Of a stretch of 64,000 nucleotides of DNA, positions 10,880 through 22,588 are shown piece by piece. The notes beneath the pieces are model-generated. The model ran no database searches. It was not told the origin of the DNA and saw nothing but the letters and a program-made list of their open reading frames with translations. The first letter of the stretch is position 1; the number at the start of each line of letters is the position of its first letter. Position numbers and translations under genes: made by a program. The stretch is from Luteimonas sp. MC1825 (GTDB taxonomy: Bacteria > Pseudomonadota > Gammaproteobacteria > Xanthomonadales > Xanthomonadaceae), in assembly GCF_014764385.1 (NCBI RefSeq), contig NZ_CP061714.1, positions 434,001 to 498,000 on the forward strand, in the 5' to 3' direction.

Positions 10880-11380
10880 ATGGCGACCGTGATGCGCCTG
10901 CTGCGGCACCTGTTCGCGCCGACCGCCCACGGCGTGTTTCCCGCCGACAGCCTGCAACGGATCGCGGAGGCCGTGGCGGAGGGCGAACGGCGCCATCGCG
11001 GCGAAGTGTGTTTCGCGGTGGAGCCTGCACTGCCGGCGTTGCGCGTGGTCCAAGGCGTCACCGCGCGCGCGCGCGCGAGCGAGGTTTTCGCCGAGCTGCG
11101 CGTGTGGGACACGCAGGCCAACAACGGCGTACTGGTCTACCTGCTGCTGGCCGACCACCGGATCGAGATCGTCGCCGATCGCGGCCTCGACGGGCTGGTC
11201 ACCGATGGCCAATGGCGCGAGGCATGCGCGCGGATGGAGGAACGCCTCCGCGCCGGCGAACACGAAGCCGCCGCGCTCGCCGGCGTCGGCGCGGTCTCCG
11301 GCCTCCTCGCACGACACTTCCCGCGCGTGGCCGGGGACATCGACGAGAACGAACTGCCCGATCTCCCGCGGCTGCTGTGA
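10880..11380 (+). CDS. Second TPM-domain protein
   Basis: A 166-residue product from ATG 10880, 1 nt after the upstream TGA, with GGGGAGCTGG upstream as a possible ribosome site. The protein has a TPM domain (EIVADRGLDGLVTDGQW, ending EAAALAGVGAVSGLLARHFP) but no signal peptide and no membrane helix, so it is the cytosolic or truncated partner of the YgcG-type protein encoded just before. The N-terminus LRHLFAPTAHGVFP is typical of the short TPM paralogues found third in lemA clusters. Function unknown. Confidence 0.85.
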   Translation: MATVMRLLRHLFAPTAHGVFPADSLQRIAEAVAEGERRHRGEVCFAVEPALPALRVVQGVTARARASEVFAELRVWDTQANNGVLVYLLLADHRIEIVADRGLDGLVTDGQWREACARMEERLRAGEHEAAALAGVGAVSGLLARHFPRVAGDIDENELPDLPRLL

Positions 11381-11388
11381 GCCACGCC

Positions 11389-11406
11389 CGGCGCGACATC
11401 GCGCCG
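11389..11406. terminator. Hairpin between convergent genes
   Basis: Inverted repeat CGGCGCGA / TCGCGCCG with 8-bp arms around CA, located between the ends of the TPM gene and the convergent MgtC-like gene. No T-tract on either side; possibly a bidirectional transcript end. Confidence 0.4.
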
Positions 11407-11411
11407 CACGG

Positions 11412-12647
11412 TCAGGCGGGCGCCAGCCATGCGCCGGCGGCGGCCAGCACCACCATCAGCACCAGCCCACCGCCCGTGATGCGGCCATAGCGCGCCCCGC
11501 CGCTGGCGAAGGCCAGCACCAGCTTGGTCAGCGCCGACGCCGCGAGCAGGCCGGCCACGCCCCAGCGCGCCTGCGCATGCGGCAGTCCGCCGATCTCGGC
11601 CAACCGCGCGATGGTGGCCCCCGCGGCCTGCAGTTCGGCCAGCGCGGCGACCGTCGCGCCGATCAGCGCGCCGGCATCGCCGAAGCTGCGCCGCAGGGCC
11701 TCGGCGGCGAGCATGACCGCGGCAATCGGCAGCGCGATGCCGATCGCGTGGCTGAGGCGGAAGGCCCGCGCCTGTGGCGCCTCGGCGGCAGGCGAGTCGC
11801 CGCGCGTCCGATGCAGGCCGGTGGCGGCGACCAGCAGCAGGCCGATCGCGGCACCACCGAGCGGCCACGCCGCCGTGCGCAGGAAGCCCGGCGACACGGC
11901 GCCGATCACCGCGGCCAGCAGCAGCACCGAGGCCAGGTTGGAGAGCAGCGCGGCGGCGGCGGCCTCCGTCGCCAGGCGCGGCTGGTCACGCGCCAGGCGG
12001 CCGTAGCTGGCAACGGCCGCGGTGGAGGAGGCGAATCCGGAGAAGAAACCGGCAACAGGCAGTCCGCGGCGTGCGCCGACCGCGCGCAGTGCGACGTGCC
12101 CGACCATGCCCACCGCCAGCACCAGCACCACGATCCGCCACAGCATCGCCGGCTGCAGCACGCCCCAGGGATCGAGTGGTACGTCGGGAAGCAGCGGCAA
12201 CACCACCAGCGCGGCGGCCGCCAGCAGCAGGCCGTCCTTCATCTCGCGTTCGCTGATCAGTTCGCGGCTCAGGCGCCGCAGCGGATCCTTGGCCCAGAGC
12301 AGCACCGCCACCACCACGCCGAGGCCGGCGGCGAGTGACGGCGATTCCCGCGTCAGCCCGGCGAGCGCCACGGTGAGCAGCATCGCCACCTCGCCGGTGA
12401 GGCCCGGATCCTGGTCACGCGTGCGCACGTAGGCGGCATGCGCCAGCAGGGCGACCGCCAGCAGCACTGCGACATACGCGGCGGTGCCGAAGCCGTAGGC
12501 GATCGCGCCCAGCAGCGCCAGCAGCGCATGGGTACGGACGCCGGCGACGCTCGAACCGTCGACGTGCGCACGCTCGCGCACCGCACCGATCAGCAGGCCG
12601 ATGCCGAGCGCGGCGCTGAGCGCGCGGACCACCTCGTTCCAGTCCAC
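11412..12647 (-). CDS. MgtC/SapB family membrane protein (with DUF4010-like C-terminus)
   Basis: A 411-residue polytopic membrane protein. The N-terminal part (about 1-140) has MgtC/SapB features (LGIGLLIGAVRER, GVRTHALLALLGA, LTGEVAMLLTVALAG), and the C-terminal part resembles the DUF4010 helical domain (PVAGFFSGFASSTAAVAS). Such proteins are annotated as putative Mg2+ uptake or stress-survival factors, without proof of transport. The start is GTG 12647, 18 nt after the purD stop, so it is probably read from the purHD transcript. About a dozen hydrophobic helices can be counted. Confidence 0.83.
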   Translation of the reverse strand: MDWNEVVRALSAALGIGLLIGAVRERAHVDGSSVAGVRTHALLALLGAIAYGFGTAAYVAVLLAVALLAHAAYVRTRDQDPGLTGEVAMLLTVALAGLTRESPSLAAGLGVVVAVLLWAKDPLRRLSRELISEREMKDGLLLAAAALVVLPLLPDVPLDPWGVLQPAMLWRIVVLVLAVGMVGHVALRAVGARRGLPVAGFFSGFASSTAAVASYGRLARDQPRLATEAAAAALLSNLASVLLLAAVIGAVSPGFLRTAAWPLGGAAIGLLLVAATGLHRTRGDSPAAEAPQARAFRLSHAIGIALPIAAVMLAAEALRRSFGDAGALIGATVAALAELQAAGATIARLAEIGGLPHAQARWGVAGLLAASALTKLVLAFASGGARYGRITGGGLVLMVVLAAAGAWLAPA

Positions 12648-12665
12648 CGCGTCGCGCTCCCGGCG

Positions 12666-13952
12666 TCAGCCGCGTTCGCGCGCGATCGCGCGCCAGCCGA
12701 TGTCGTGGCGGTGGAACTCGCCGTGCCAGGAGATGCCGGCAAGCTCCGCATAGGCGCGCCGCTGCGCGTCGGCGACGCTGTCGCCCAGCGCGCACACGCA
12801 CAGCACGCGGCCACCGGCGGTGACGGCCTGCCCGTCCTCGAGGCGGGTGCCGGCGTGGAACACACGGGTGTCGTCGAGGTCCGGAACGTCCCAGGCGTTG
12901 ATGACGTCCCCCGTGCGCGGCGTGCCCGGATAGCCTTCGGCCGCCATCACCACGCCGAGCGCGGGCCGCGGATCCCAGCGCGCCTCCATCCCGGCCAGGC
13001 GGCCGTCGATGGCGGCCTGGATCAATGCCGCGAGGTCCGACTGCAGCCGCATCATCACCGGCTGGGTTTCGGGATCGCCGAAGCGCACGTTGAATTCGAT
13101 GACCTTCGGCATGCCGTCGCCGTCGATCATCAGCCCCGCGTAAAGGAATCCGGTGAACGGGATGCCGTCGGCGGCCATGCCGCGCACGGTCGGTTCGATC
13201 ACCTCGCGCATCACCCGCGCGTGCACCGCGGGCGTGACCACGGGTGCCGGCGAATACGCGCCCATGCCGCCGGTGTTGGGCCCGGTGTCGCCGTCGCCGA
13301 CGCGCTTGTGGTCCTGGCTGGTGGCCATCGGCAGCGCGGTGGTGCCGTCGACGATGGCGATGAAGCTGGCTTCCTCGCCTTCGAGGAATTCCTCCACCAC
13401 CACGCGCGCGCCGGCGTCGCCGAAGGCGTCGCCGGCGAGCATGTCGTCGATCGCCGCTTCCGCCTCGGCCAGCGTCATCGCCACGATCACGCCCTTGCCG
13501 GCGGCCAGGCCATCGGCCTTGACCACGATCGGCGCGCCATGCGCGCGCACGTGGGCGACCGCCTCGCCCGCATCGGTGAACACCGCGTAGTGCGCGGTGG
13601 GAATGCCGTGGCGTTCGAGGAACGCCTTGGCAAACGCCTTGCTGCCTTCCAGCTGCGCGGCCGCCGCGGTGGGCCCGAAGATGCGCAGCCCGGCGGCGCG
13701 GAACCGGTCGACGATGCCGGCGACCAGCGGCACCTCGGGGCCGACCAGGGTGAAGGCGACGGCTTCGTCCTGCGCCAGCTGCAGCAGCGCGTCCAGCTCG
13801 CTGACGGCGATGGCGACGTTGCGGCACTTGCCCTCGATGGCGGTGCCGGCGTTGCCGGGCGCGACCAGGACGTCGTGCACGTCCGGCGACTGCGCGAGCT
13901 TCCAGGCCAGCGCGTGCTCGCGGCCGCCGGAACCGATGACCAGGACTTTCAT
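12666..13952 (-). CDS. purD: Phosphoribosylamine-glycine ligase PurD
   Basis: GAR synthetase of purine biosynthesis: ATP + phosphoribosylamine + glycine to glycinamide ribonucleotide. At 428 residues, it starts with the conserved [14 protein letters not shown] at ATG 13952; an in-frame extension to 13985 adds an unsupported 11 residues. ATP-grasp features are present ([34 protein letters not shown] strand, here [12 protein letters not shown]). It follows purH in the usual purHD order, but the 82-nt gap holds two adjacent palindromes that could uncouple the two genes. Confidence 0.97.
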   Translation of the reverse strand: MKVLVIGSGGREHALAWKLAQSPDVHDVLVAPGNAGTAIEGKCRNVAIAVSELDALLQLAQDEAVAFTLVGPEVPLVAGIVDRFRAAGLRIFGPTAAAAQLEGSKAFAKAFLERHGIPTAHYAVFTDAGEAVAHVRAHGAPIVVKADGLAAGKGVIVAMTLAEAEAAIDDMLAGDAFGDAGARVVVEEFLEGEEASFIAIVDGTTALPMATSQDHKRVGDGDTGPNTGGMGAYSPAPVVTPAVHARVMREVIEPTVRGMAADGIPFTGFLYAGLMIDGDGMPKVIEFNVRFGDPETQPVMMRLQSDLAALIQAAIDGRLAGMEARWDPRPALGVVMAAEGYPGTPRTGDVINAWDVPDLDDTRVFHAGTRLEDGQAVTAGGRVLCVCALGDSVADAQRRAYAELAGISWHGEFHRHDIGWRAIARERG

Positions 13953-13986
13953 GTGTCGACCTCGCCGTTCAACTGGGTTGAGCATA

Positions 13987-14027
13987 GCCCCCTGAGTCAG
14001 GGGGCGATTCGCGCCGCAGGCGCGAAT
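13987..14027. repeat. Two adjacent perfect palindromes in the purH-purD gap
   Basis: GCCCCCTGA-g-TCAGGGGGC (13987-14005, 9-bp arms) is followed 1 nt later by ATTCGCGCC-gca-GGCGCGAAT (14007-14027, 9-bp arms). Both are exact. The pair lies between the purH stop at 14035 and the purD start at 13952. It could act as an attenuating or RNA-stabilising double hairpin, or be a member of a dispersed REP-like family. Confidence 0.7.
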
Positions 14028-14034
14028 GGGGGTA

Positions 14035-15606
14035 TCAATGCCTGAAGTGGCGCACGCCGGTGAACACCATGGCGAGGCCGTGCTCGTCGGCGGCGGCGAT
14101 CACCTCGGCGTCGCGCATCGACCCACCCGGCTGGATCACCGCGCGGATGCCGGCCGCGGCCGCGGCGTCGATGCCGTCGCGGAACGGGAAGAACGCGTCC
14201 GACGCCATGACCGAACCCGGCACCACCAGCCCGGCCTCTTCGGCTTTCAGGCTGGCGATCTTCGCGCTCACCACGCGGCTCATCTGCCCCGCGCCGATGC
14301 CGACGGTGTACTGGCCGCTGGCATAGACGATCGCGTTCGACTTCACGAACTTCGCAACGCGCCAGGCGAACAGCAGGCTGTCGAGCTCGGCGGTGTCCGG
14401 CGCGCGCGCCGTGACCACGCGCAGCTCCTCGCGCGCGACCTCGCGATTGTCGGCGTCCTGCATGAGCAGGCCCGAGCCGACGCGCTTGACGTCCATCATG
14501 TTGCGGCCCGCACCGTGCGCGATGCGCAGCACGCGCACGTTGGCCTTGCGGCGCGCGACATCCAGCGCGCCCGCGTCGTAGTCCGGTGCGATCAGCACTT
14601 CGACGAACTGGCGGTCGAGGATCGCCTTGGCCGTCGCGGCGTCGAGCGTGCCGTTGAAGGCGATGATGCCGCCGAAGGCCGAGGTCGGGTCGGTGGCGTA
14701 GGCGAGCTCGTAGGCATCACCGCAGCCGGCGCCGGTGGCCACGCCGCAGGGATTGGCGTGCTTGACGATCACGCAGGCCGGCGCATCGAACTGGCGCACG
14801 CATTCCCAGGCGGCGTCGGCATCGGCGAGGTTGTTGTAGCTGAGCTCCTTGCCCTGCAGCTGCGTGAATGTCGCCAGCGTGCCCGGCACCGGATGCAGGT
14901 CGCGGTAGAACGCGCCACGCTGGTGCGGGTTCTCGCCATAGCGCAGGTCCATCACCTTCACGAAGCTGCCGTTGGCCTGCGCGGGAAACGCGCTGCGCGC
15001 GCCGTCGTCGCCGATCGAGGACAGGTAGTCGCTGATGCAGGCGTCGTACTGCGCCACGCGGTTGAACGCCGCCACCGACAGCGCGAAGCGCGTCTTCGCC
15101 GACAGCGTGCCGTCATGGGCGTCGAGTTCGGCGAGCACGCCCGCGTACTGCGCGGGATCTGTGGCCACGGCGACGCGCGCGAAGTTCTTCGCCGCGGAGC
15201 GCAGCATCGCCGGGCCGCCGATGTCGATGTTCTCGACGATGTCATCCAGGCTGCTCGCCGGATCCGCCGACACCCGCTCGAACGGGTACAGGTTCAGCAC
15301 CAGCAGGTCGATCGCGGCGATCCCGTGTTCGGCCATCACCGCGTCGTCCACGCCGGCGCGCCCGAGCAGGCCACCGTGCACCACCGGGTGCAGGGTCTTG
15401 ACGCGGCCATCCATCATTTCCGGGAAGCCGGTGGCGTCGGCGACGTCACGCACCGCCAGGCCGGCGTCGCGCAGCGTGCGCGCGGTACCGCCGGTGGAAA
15501 GGAGTTCGACACCGCGTGCGGCGAGCGCGCGCGCGAGGTCCAGCAGCCCGGTCTTGTCGGACACGGACAACAGGGCCCGGCGCAGGGGCAGGCGGTCGAT
15601 GGTCAT
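14035..15606 (-). CDS. purH: Bifunctional AICAR transformylase / IMP cyclohydrolase PurH
   Basis: Catalyses the last two steps to IMP. The 523-residue length is standard. The N-terminal MGS-like cyclohydrolase domain begins [20 protein letters not shown] and contains [15 protein letters not shown]. The C-terminal transformylase carries the catalytic segment [12 protein letters not shown] and the motif [12 protein letters not shown] 15606 is the conserved start. A perfect TATAAT lies 29 nt upstream of the start codon, so purH can be read from its own promoter as well as from the fis side. Confidence 0.97.
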   Translation of the reverse strand: MTIDRLPLRRALLSVSDKTGLLDLARALAARGVELLSTGGTARTLRDAGLAVRDVADATGFPEMMDGRVKTLHPVVHGGLLGRAGVDDAVMAEHGIAAIDLLVLNLYPFERVSADPASSLDDIVENIDIGGPAMLRSAAKNFARVAVATDPAQYAGVLAELDAHDGTLSAKTRFALSVAAFNRVAQYDACISDYLSSIGDDGARSAFPAQANGSFVKVMDLRYGENPHQRGAFYRDLHPVPGTLATFTQLQGKELSYNNLADADAAWECVRQFDAPACVIVKHANPCGVATGAGCGDAYELAYATDPTSAFGGIIAFNGTLDAATAKAILDRQFVEVLIAPDYDAGALDVARRKANVRVLRIAHGAGRNMMDVKRVGSGLLMQDADNREVAREELRVVTARAPDTAELDSLLFAWRVAKFVKSNAIVYASGQYTVGIGAGQMSRVVSAKIASLKAEEAGLVVPGSVMASDAFFPFRDGIDAAAAAGIRAVIQPGGSMRDAEVIAAADEHGLAMVFTGVRHFRH

Positions 15607-15635
15607 GGGGTGCGTACCGCAGCGGGAAAACGCCG

Positions 15636-15641
15636 ATTATA
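15636..15641 (-). promoter_or_regulatory. -10 box upstream of purH
   Basis: Perfect TATAAT on the minus strand, 29 nt upstream of the purH start codon. I see no good -35 hexamer at 16-18 bp. No PurR-like operator palindrome was recognised. Confidence 0.5.
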
Positions 15642-15676
15642 CGGCCGGGCCCGAAGCACCGGCCCTCGCAGCCGCG

Positions 15677-15949
15677 TCAGACGATGCCGTAGTCGCGCAG
15701 CTTGCGGCGCAGGGTGGCGCGATGGATGCCGAGGATCGCCGCGGCGCGGCTCTGGTTGCCCTCGCAGTGGTTCAGGACCTCGACGAACAGCGGGATCTCG
15801 AGCTCGCGCAAGGCGATCTCGTAGAGATTCTTGGCGTCGCGGCCGTCGAGGTCGCGGATGTAGCGGCGCACCGCGTTCGCGACGTGCTCGCGCAGCGGCG
15901 GACGCGGCGTGCCGCGCGCATGCGGCTCGGAATGGTCGGCAGCGTTCAA
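15677..15949 (-). CDS. fis: Fis family nucleoid/transcription factor
   Basis: A 90-residue DNA-bending protein. The C-terminal half is the diagnostic Fis helix-turn-helix ([19 protein letters not shown] followed by [15 protein letters not shown]). The N-terminal beta-hairpin region is short and shifted relative to E. coli Fis, as in other Xanthomonadaceae. The start is TTG 15949 (product beginning NAADHSEP), chosen because relatives begin with MNAA; no strong ribosome site is visible. It lies between the DUF3426 gene and purH, a block I recall as conserved in the family. Confidence 0.9.
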   Translation of the reverse strand: MNAADHSEPHARGTPRPPLREHVANAVRRYIRDLDGRDAKNLYEIALRELEIPLFVEVLNHCEGNQSRAAAILGIHRATLRRKLRDYGIV

Positions 15950-16035
15950 GAGGGCCCCGGAAGCACCACGCCCTGGTGGCGCGGATCGTCGTCGAGTCTA
16001 GCGCGCGCCCGGCGGGCACGCCAAATGGCGTGCCG

Positions 16036-17025
16036 TCAGCGGAAGTCGAACATGAAGGCGACCGCGCCGCGGCCCGGCTCGCGCACGTCCATGCGGATCA
16101 CCGCGCCGGCACCGCTGTCGACCAGCGCGTTCTCCGGCGCCTGTCCGAGGTATTCGGCGGGTGCGAACGCGCGCGTGCCGAGTGGCCGGCCATCGACGTC
16201 GGACAGCGTCAGCACCACCTCCGGCCACGCCTGCGGCCACGTGGCGTTGTTGCGGAAACTGGCGGTGATGCGCAGCGTGTCGGCGCGCTGCGGATGCGGG
16301 CGCACGTCACGTTCCAGCAGCGCGAAGGCGGCGGGCTCGCGCCACGGCGGCAGCGAACAGCGCAGCAGCGCGCAGGTGCGCGCCACGACCGGGCGCCACG
16401 CCGGGTCGGCGGCCAGGCGTGCGCGATCGGCGAGAAGCCACTGCACGCCCAGCAGCACGGCCAGGCCGACGATGGCCGCCGGCATCACCCAGCGGCGTCC
16501 GGCTGGCGCATCGGCGGCGATGCGGCGGGCGCGCGCGAAGCTCGGCGCGGGCTTGCCGCCGCGGCGCGACGGTGGCGGCGGGTCGGCCGGTGACTCCACG
16601 GCATCGGAGCGTGCGGGCGCGTCCGCGGCTGCGGATGCGACCGCGGCCTCGGACGAGGCCGCGGGGTGGGGCGCGGCGTCGGCGGCTATCGGAGCTGCCG
16701 CGTCAGGTGGCGGCGCGTCGCCCTCGGCTGCGACATCGCTGCCGGTGCGCAGCAACGAGGCCACCGAAACCGCGGGCTGCGCGAGCAGGGCGGCGTGCGC
16801 GTCGCGCGCGGGTCCGAAGGCATCCTCGATCGCCGCGGCCACGCCGCTGCGCGCGGCGTCGATCGCGGCGGCGTCGGGGCCGCGCATGTCATGCGCCTGC
16901 TGCGACGGCTCCGCCGGCTGCCCGGCATCGAGCTGTGCAGCACAGCGCGGGCAGCGCGGCGGCGGCAGGTCGGTGGCCGGATCGGTGGCGATCAGGCCGC
17001 GGCAATGCGGGCAGTTGATGAACAT
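16036..17025 (-). CDS. Zinc-ribbon / DUF3426 membrane protein
   Basis: A 329-residue protein. The N-terminus is a zinc ribbon (NCPHC near residue 4 and RCPRC near residue 26). A long Ala/Pro-rich, low-complexity linker follows (about 40-185), then one membrane helix (MPAAIVGLAVLLGVQWLLA, about 192-212) and a C-terminal DUF3426 domain with paired cysteines (CALLRC) that would face the periplasm. Function is unknown; the layout is MJ0042-type finger plus DUF3426. It sits between prmA and fis, 41 nt after prmA, in a single minus-strand operon. Confidence 0.85.
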   Translation of the reverse strand: MFINCPHCRGLIATDPATDLPPPRCPRCAAQLDAGQPAEPSQQAHDMRGPDAAAIDAARSGVAAAIEDAFGPARDAHAALLAQPAVSVASLLRTGSDVAAEGDAPPPDAAAPIAADAAPHPAASSEAAVASAAADAPARSDAVESPADPPPPSRRGGKPAPSFARARRIAADAPAGRRWVMPAAIVGLAVLLGVQWLLADRARLAADPAWRPVVARTCALLRCSLPPWREPAAFALLERDVRPHPQRADTLRITASFRNNATWPQAWPEVVLTLSDVDGRPLGTRAFAPAEYLGQAPENALVDSGAGAVIRMDVREPGRGAVAFMFDFR

Positions 17026-17066
17026 GGCGGCTATTCAAGCATGCGCGGCGGATGCCGTGCAGGGGC

Positions 17067-17993
17067 TCAGGCGTCGCCGCGGCGCACGCCGTCGATGCGC
17101 ACCCAGTCGCCGTCGATGGCCACGTCGAGTGCGTCGAACCAGGCGCCGTAGCGCGCGAGCAGCGCGTCCTGCTGGCCGTCGAGGATGCCCGACAGCGCCA
17201 GTCGGCCACCCGGCGCCACGCGCGCGGCGATGGTGCCGGCCAGCGCATCGAGCGCGGAGGCGAGGATGTTGGCCACCAGCACCGGCCAGGTGCCGGCCGG
17301 CGCGTCGCCCGGCGCGAACACCGCCAGGCGCGCGGCGACGCCGTTGCGCGCGGCGTTGTCGTGCGTGGCGAGCAGCGCCTGCGGGTCGTTGTCGATGCCG
17401 GTGGCGTCGGCCGCCCCCAGCTTCAGCGCGGCGAGCGCGAGGATGCCGCTGCCACAGCCGAAATCGAGCACGCGCGCGCCGGCGAGTACGCCTTCCGCGG
17501 CCAGCCCGTCCAGCCAGCGCAGGCACAGCGCGGTGGTCGGGTGGGTGCCGGAGCCGAACGCCAGGCCGGGGTCCAGGCGCACCACCGCGGCGTCGGCGCC
17601 GGCGGCATCGTCCGGCAGTTCGCGGTTCCAGGGCACGATCCAGGTGCGCTCGCCAAAGCGCAGCGGTTCGTACTGGTCCATCCACGCGCGCTCCCAGTCC
17701 TGGTCCTCGACGCGTCGGAACGCCACGCGTGCCCAGTCCAGCTCCGGGTCGAAGCTTTCCAGCGCGGCGAGCAGCAGCAGCGCGTCGGCATCGTGCGCGA
17801 ACAGCGCGGTCAGGCTGATGTCGTCCCACAGCGGCGTCTCGCCGACGCCGGGCTCGAGGATGGCGTGTTCGTTGCTGGTGCCGGCATCGGCATCGAGCAT
17901 GGTCACCGCCAGCGCGCCGACGTCGTCGAGCGCGTGTTCGTAGCGGGCCTGCTCGGATTCGCGGCAGCGCAGGGTCAGTTCGAGGAAGGGCAT
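17067..17993 (-). CDS. prmA: Ribosomal protein L11 methyltransferase PrmA
   Basis: SAM-dependent trimethylation of ribosomal protein L11. The 308-residue length from ATG 17993 fits the family; upstream in-frame sequence to 18131 is unsupported. The N-terminal L11-recognition domain begins [21 protein letters not shown]. The Rossmann methyltransferase core carries [14 protein letters not shown], motif [14 protein letters not shown] and the catalytic NILA. It is the first gene of the prmA-DUF3426-fis-purHD run. Directly upstream is the end of the unusual secreted-protein gene and its hairpin. Confidence 0.96.
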   Translation of the reverse strand: MPFLELTLRCRESEQARYEHALDDVGALAVTMLDADAGTSNEHAILEPGVGETPLWDDISLTALFAHDADALLLLAALESFDPELDWARVAFRRVEDQDWERAWMDQYEPLRFGERTWIVPWNRELPDDAAGADAAVVRLDPGLAFGSGTHPTTALCLRWLDGLAAEGVLAGARVLDFGCGSGILALAALKLGAADATGIDNDPQALLATHDNAARNGVAARLAVFAPGDAPAGTWPVLVANILASALDALAGTIAARVAPGGRLALSGILDGQQDALLARYGAWFDALDVAIDGDWVRIDGVRRGDA

Positions 17994-18046
17994 CGCACGC
18001 CACCGTGACCTGGGGCGAGCATGGTACGGCCTTGCCGGCGTGGAAG

Positions 18047-18072
18047 CCGGCCCGGGATCGCCCGGGCCGGCC
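18047..18072. terminator. Strong GC hairpin after the secreted-protein gene
   Basis: Perfect 11-bp inverted repeat GCCGGCCCGGG / CCCGGGCCGGC with an ATCG loop, starting 6 nt past the stop codon of the minus-strand gene at 18079. There is no T-tract. It lies between that gene and prmA. Confidence 0.6.
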
Positions 18073-18078
18073 AGTGCC

Positions 18079-20079
18079 TCAGGTTCCGGGCACCAGGGTG
18101 GCGACCTGGAAGCTGCGCGGTCGCGTGGCACCGTCGGCGCGCAGGGTGGCGACGCCGTTTGCCGGGGCCTTGGTGGACATCAGCGTGAACGAATGCAGCA
18201 CGCCCCAGGACAGCGAGTTGCCGCCGGACGCATCGCTCCAGCCGATCAGGTTGGCGCCGGTGGCAAACTGCCAGTCATTGCCGGCGTTGGTGTCGCCGTC
18301 GCGGAACACCGTGCCCGACACCTGGGCGCCGGCGCTGGTGGCCAGCGAGAAGCCATCGAAGCCCTGGCTGTTGGACACGCGGATGTTCGGGTTGGTGCCG
18401 GTGATCTCGGCGAACGCGAACTCGAAATTCATCACCGCGTAGTGGTACTGCCACAGACCGCTCGGCAGGCGCTTGGCCTTCACCGCCACCTTGGCGCGCG
18501 ATGCCTCGGTCACGAGTTCGGTCATGAGCGTGCGCTCGAACCTCGCCCCCAGCTTGGGGTTGCGCGGGTTGGTCGGCGCCTGGCCCTGCGCGAACCAGCG
18601 GTCGATCGCCGGACCCAGGCGTTCGCTGCCGTTGCTGGCGTTCCAGGTGGAGCCCGCCCAGGACGGCGTGACCGCGCGCGAGGACATCGAGTTGTAGATG
18701 TTGATGTCCTCGCGCGCGAGGTACCAGGACTCGTACATCCAGGTCGCGCCCGGATGCAGCGTCGGCGCGATCTGCGATTCACGCACCACCATGCGCTCCC
18801 AGTACTGGTCGCCGGGGCCGGTGTCCATCACGCCATTGCAGTCGGGGTCGAAGGTCGAGCCGCAGCGGCCCCACAGCCCGCTGGACGGCACGATCTCGCT
18901 GCGCGGCGACAGGCCCTGGGTGTAATCGTTGTTGCCGGCCGAGTAGGTGTCGGTGCAGCCGCGGCCGAGGGCATGGCCGTGGTGGTCACCGCTGTCCAGG
19001 CAGCTGCCGTTGGTGGTCAGGTAGGCCTGCTTCACGCCGGAGCGGCCGATCTGCTCGATGCTGCCGTCGGCGTTGGTGCGGTACATGTTCCAGATGAGGT
19101 AGGGGTGCTGGTCGTTCTGGTACGGCGGCGAGGGCGCGGTGAACTTCTGGTACCACGGGATGGTGGCGGTCCAGCGCGCGCTGCTGGTGCCGAGCGGGTC
19201 GCCGGGCACGGTGGCGGCGATGTTGCCTTCGTTGACGTTGTTCTTCAGCGTCGACGACGGCGTGAACACCACCTGGCCATTGCCGTTCGGGCCGCTGCAG
19301 CCCTGGCAGCGGGTGTAGTACAGCGTGGTGTCCCTCATGAACAGGTCGTTCTGGTAGATGCCGCCGTCCGGGGCCGGGGCGCCATGCCAGGTGATGTAAT
19401 TGGCCTGCGGGCGCGCACCGCCGCTGCCGCGCACCTGCACGGTGGCGTCGAGCTGCACCTCGCCGATCGGCCAGCCGGCGGCGTACGGCGCGCCGATCCG
19501 CCTGGCCAGCCGCTCGCTGATCATGATGTCGGACGAGCCGATGGTGAGGGCCGCGGGGTCGTCGAGCAGCTCGTGCATCACGCGGTCGACGTGGAACCAG
19601 GCTACGCCGTCGGCACCGACCAGGTCGAACTCCGGCTCGGCACCCGCCGCGACCTTGCGCGGCACCAGGCGGAAGCCGTCGAGGTCGATGCTGCCGTCGC
19701 GCACTTCAAGCGTGTAGCCGCCGCGCGCCTGCAACGCGCCGCCGGTCATCTCGCGTGCATAGCCGTTGACCACGTTGAAGCGCAGCTGCGAAAACGGCTG
19801 CAGCGCGAAACGCTCGGAGCCGTCGCCGGCGCGCGTGCCGAGCACCGATGCGGGACGTATGCGGATGCCGAGGTCGGCGGCGAGGTCGGTGTTCCAGCGG
19901 ATGCCGATGTCGCCGCCGGCCGCGGCCCATGGCCTGGCGTGGACATCGCCCGCCGCGGGCTTGGCGATCGCGGTGCGCGCCTGCGACTGCGCGAGCGCGG
20001 TGGCGGTGGTGCCGGCCATGCCGGCCGCCAGCAGACCGCCGATCACGACGGGTAGGACGTTCTTCCTGCAAAGACGCAT
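18079..20079 (-). CDS. Secreted protein of unknown function, 666 residues
   Basis: I do not recognise the family. A clear signal peptide is present (basic MRLCRKN, a hydrophobic stretch, cleavage likely after ATALAQS), with no later membrane helix, so the protein is periplasmic or extracellular. It is rich in Gly, Asn, Trp and Tyr. It contains paired cysteines: CQGC near residue 265, then [16 protein letters not shown], and [10 protein letters not shown] near residue 400, the last being Asp/Asn-rich and possibly metal- or calcium-binding. The C-terminal 150 residues look beta-rich with [13 protein letters not shown]. It is inserted between accC and prmA, which I remember as neighbours in Xanthomonas, and is bounded by hairpins. 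Its start at ATG 20079 is well placed for the signal peptide. Confidence 0.8.
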   Translation of the reverse strand: MRLCRKNVLPVVIGGLLAAGMAGTTATALAQSQARTAIAKPAAGDVHARPWAAAGGDIGIRWNTDLAADLGIRIRPASVLGTRAGDGSERFALQPFSQLRFNVVNGYAREMTGGALQARGGYTLEVRDGSIDLDGFRLVPRKVAAGAEPEFDLVGADGVAWFHVDRVMHELLDDPAALTIGSSDIMISERLARRIGAPYAAGWPIGEVQLDATVQVRGSGGARPQANYITWHGAPAPDGGIYQNDLFMRDTTLYYTRCQGCSGPNGNGQVVFTPSSTLKNNVNEGNIAATVPGDPLGTSSARWTATIPWYQKFTAPSPPYQNDQHPYLIWNMYRTNADGSIEQIGRSGVKQAYLTTNGSCLDSGDHHGHALGRGCTDTYSAGNNDYTQGLSPRSEIVPSSGLWGRCGSTFDPDCNGVMDTGPGDQYWERMVVRESQIAPTLHPGATWMYESWYLAREDINIYNSMSSRAVTPSWAGSTWNASNGSERLGPAIDRWFAQGQAPTNPRNPKLGARFERTLMTELVTEASRAKVAVKAKRLPSGLWQYHYAVMNFEFAFAEITGTNPNIRVSNSQGFDGFSLATSAGAQVSGTVFRDGDTNAGNDWQFATGANLIGWSDASGGNSLSWGVLHSFTLMSTKAPANGVATLRADGATRPRSFQVATLVPGT

Positions 20080-20167
20080 CGGTTCTCTCTCCCTTGCACG
20101 TGATGCCGGCCCCCCCGGTCCGACGAGCGTCCGAGCATATGCGAGAAAAGGGCGGGTCTACCACGTT

Positions 20168-20217
20168 CGCCGGCGCAGGGTGCGCCGGCGGAGCGAGGGG
20201 CGGTGGCCGCCCCTCGC
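20168..20217. terminator. Tandem GC hairpins downstream of accC
   Basis: Two perfect stem-loops in a row: CGCCGGCGCA-ggg-TGCGCCGGCG (20168-20190) and GCGAGGGGCGG-tgg-CCGCCCCTCGC (20193-20217). They follow the accC stop (20223) by 5 nt in the direction of transcription. Probable transcript end without a T-tract. Confidence 0.6.
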
Positions 20218-20222
20218 GCGCA

Positions 20223-21590
<1,368 letters not shown>

Positions 21591-21600
21591 GGTCCGCGCC

Positions 21601-22080
21601 TCAGCCGATCACGAACAGCGGCTGGTCGAACTCGACCGGCTGGCCGCTCTCGCCGAGCACGGCGAGCACGGTGCCGGCGACGTCGGCCTCGATCGGGTTG
21701 AACATCTTCATCGCCTCGATGATGCCCAGCGTCTCGCCGGCCTTGACCGCCTGGCCCACGGTGACGAAGGCCGGCTTGTCGGGCGCCGGCGACGAGTAGA
21801 AGGTGCCGACCATCGGCGAGCGCACGACGTGGCCGTCAGGCAAGGCCGGCCCGCTCGGCTCGGCTGCACCCGGGCGACCGCCGGTGGCGGCCTCGACCGG
21901 CGACTGCATCGGCATTGCCGGGCCGCGGTGGTAGTCCGCCGGTGCCGGTGCGGACATCGCCGCCGTGCCGCGCGGGATGCGGGCCAGGCGCACCGACTCC
22001 TCGCCCTCCTTGATCTCGATCTCGGCGAGGTTGGATTCCTCGAGCAGGTCGATCAGCTTCTTGATTTTTCTCAGGTCCAT
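21601..22080 (-). CDS. accB: Biotin carboxyl carrier protein AccB
   Basis: Carries the biotin that shuttles CO2 between AccC and the carboxyltransferase. 159 residues from ATG 22080 (product begins [20 protein letters not shown]). A Pro/Ala-rich linker (about 38-82) joins the N-terminal part to the biotinyl domain, where the biotin lysine is Lys125 in EAMKMFN, with the thumb segment SPAPDKPAF. The start is fixed by the conserved N-terminal helix; a longer upstream frame runs through the aroQ gap and is not supported. Confidence 0.98.
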   Translation of the reverse strand: MDLRKIKKLIDLLEESNLAEIEIKEGEESVRLARIPRGTAAMSAPAPADYHRGPAMPMQSPVEAATGGRPGAAEPSGPALPDGHVVRSPMVGTFYSSPAPDKPAFVTVGQAVKAGETLGIIEAMKMFNPIEADVAGTVLAVLGESGQPVEFDQPLFVIG

Positions 22081-22141
22081 GCGGGCCTCGTCTGGTGGTG
22101 TCCGCGCAGGTGCGCAGGCGATGGGAATGGGGTGTGGAAGG

Positions 22142-22588
22142 TCAGGGCGTGCTGCCAAGGCGCGGCAGGGCCGCATCCAGGGCGAGCGCGTAACTGGTGG
22201 CACCAAAGCCGCAGACCACGCCGACGGCCAGGTCACTGAAGTAGCTCTGGCGCCGGAACGGCTCGCGGGCATGCGGGTTGGACAAGTGCACCTCGATGAA
22301 GGGCAGGGCGACCGCGGCCAGAGCGTCGCGCAGGGCCACCGAGGTATGGGTGAAGGCGGCGGGATTGACCAGCAGGAAGCCGGTGCCGTCCCCGGCGGCG
22401 GCCTGGACGCGCTCGACCAGCACGTGCTCGGCGTTGGACTGCAGGCTCTCGAACGCGTGCCCGGCCGCCTCCACCCGGGCGCGCAGCGCGGCGTCGATCG
22501 TCGCCAGCGTGTCGCGGCCATAGATCTCCGGCTCGCGGCTGCCGAGCAGGTTGAGGTTGGGTCCATGGAGGACGAGAAGCTTGCCCAT
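22142..22588 (-). CDS. aroQ: Type II 3-dehydroquinate dehydratase AroQ
   Basis: Shikimate pathway step 3: dehydroquinate to dehydroshikimate. 148 residues from ATG 22588. Diagnostic segments are [22 protein letters not shown] (with the active-site Tyr), [28 protein letters not shown] and [15 protein letters not shown] longer in-frame start at 22741 has no family support. It is upstream of accB with a 61-nt gap, an arrangement I recall as common in Gammaproteobacteria. It helps feed the chorismate used by the trp genes at 40.7-50.3 kb. Confidence 0.97.
   Translation of the reverse strand: MGKLLVLHGPNLNLLGSREPEIYGRDTLATIDAALRARVEAAGHAFESLQSNAEHVLVERVQAAAGDGTGFLLVNPAAFTHTSVALRDALAAVALPFIEVHLSNPHAREPFRRQSYFSDLAVGVVCGFGATSYALALDAALPRLGSTP

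Noticed and set aside
14007..14027. CRISPR repeat or attachment site
   Set aside because: Only one copy of each palindrome was seen, there is no regular spacing, and no cas or integrase genes occur in the window.
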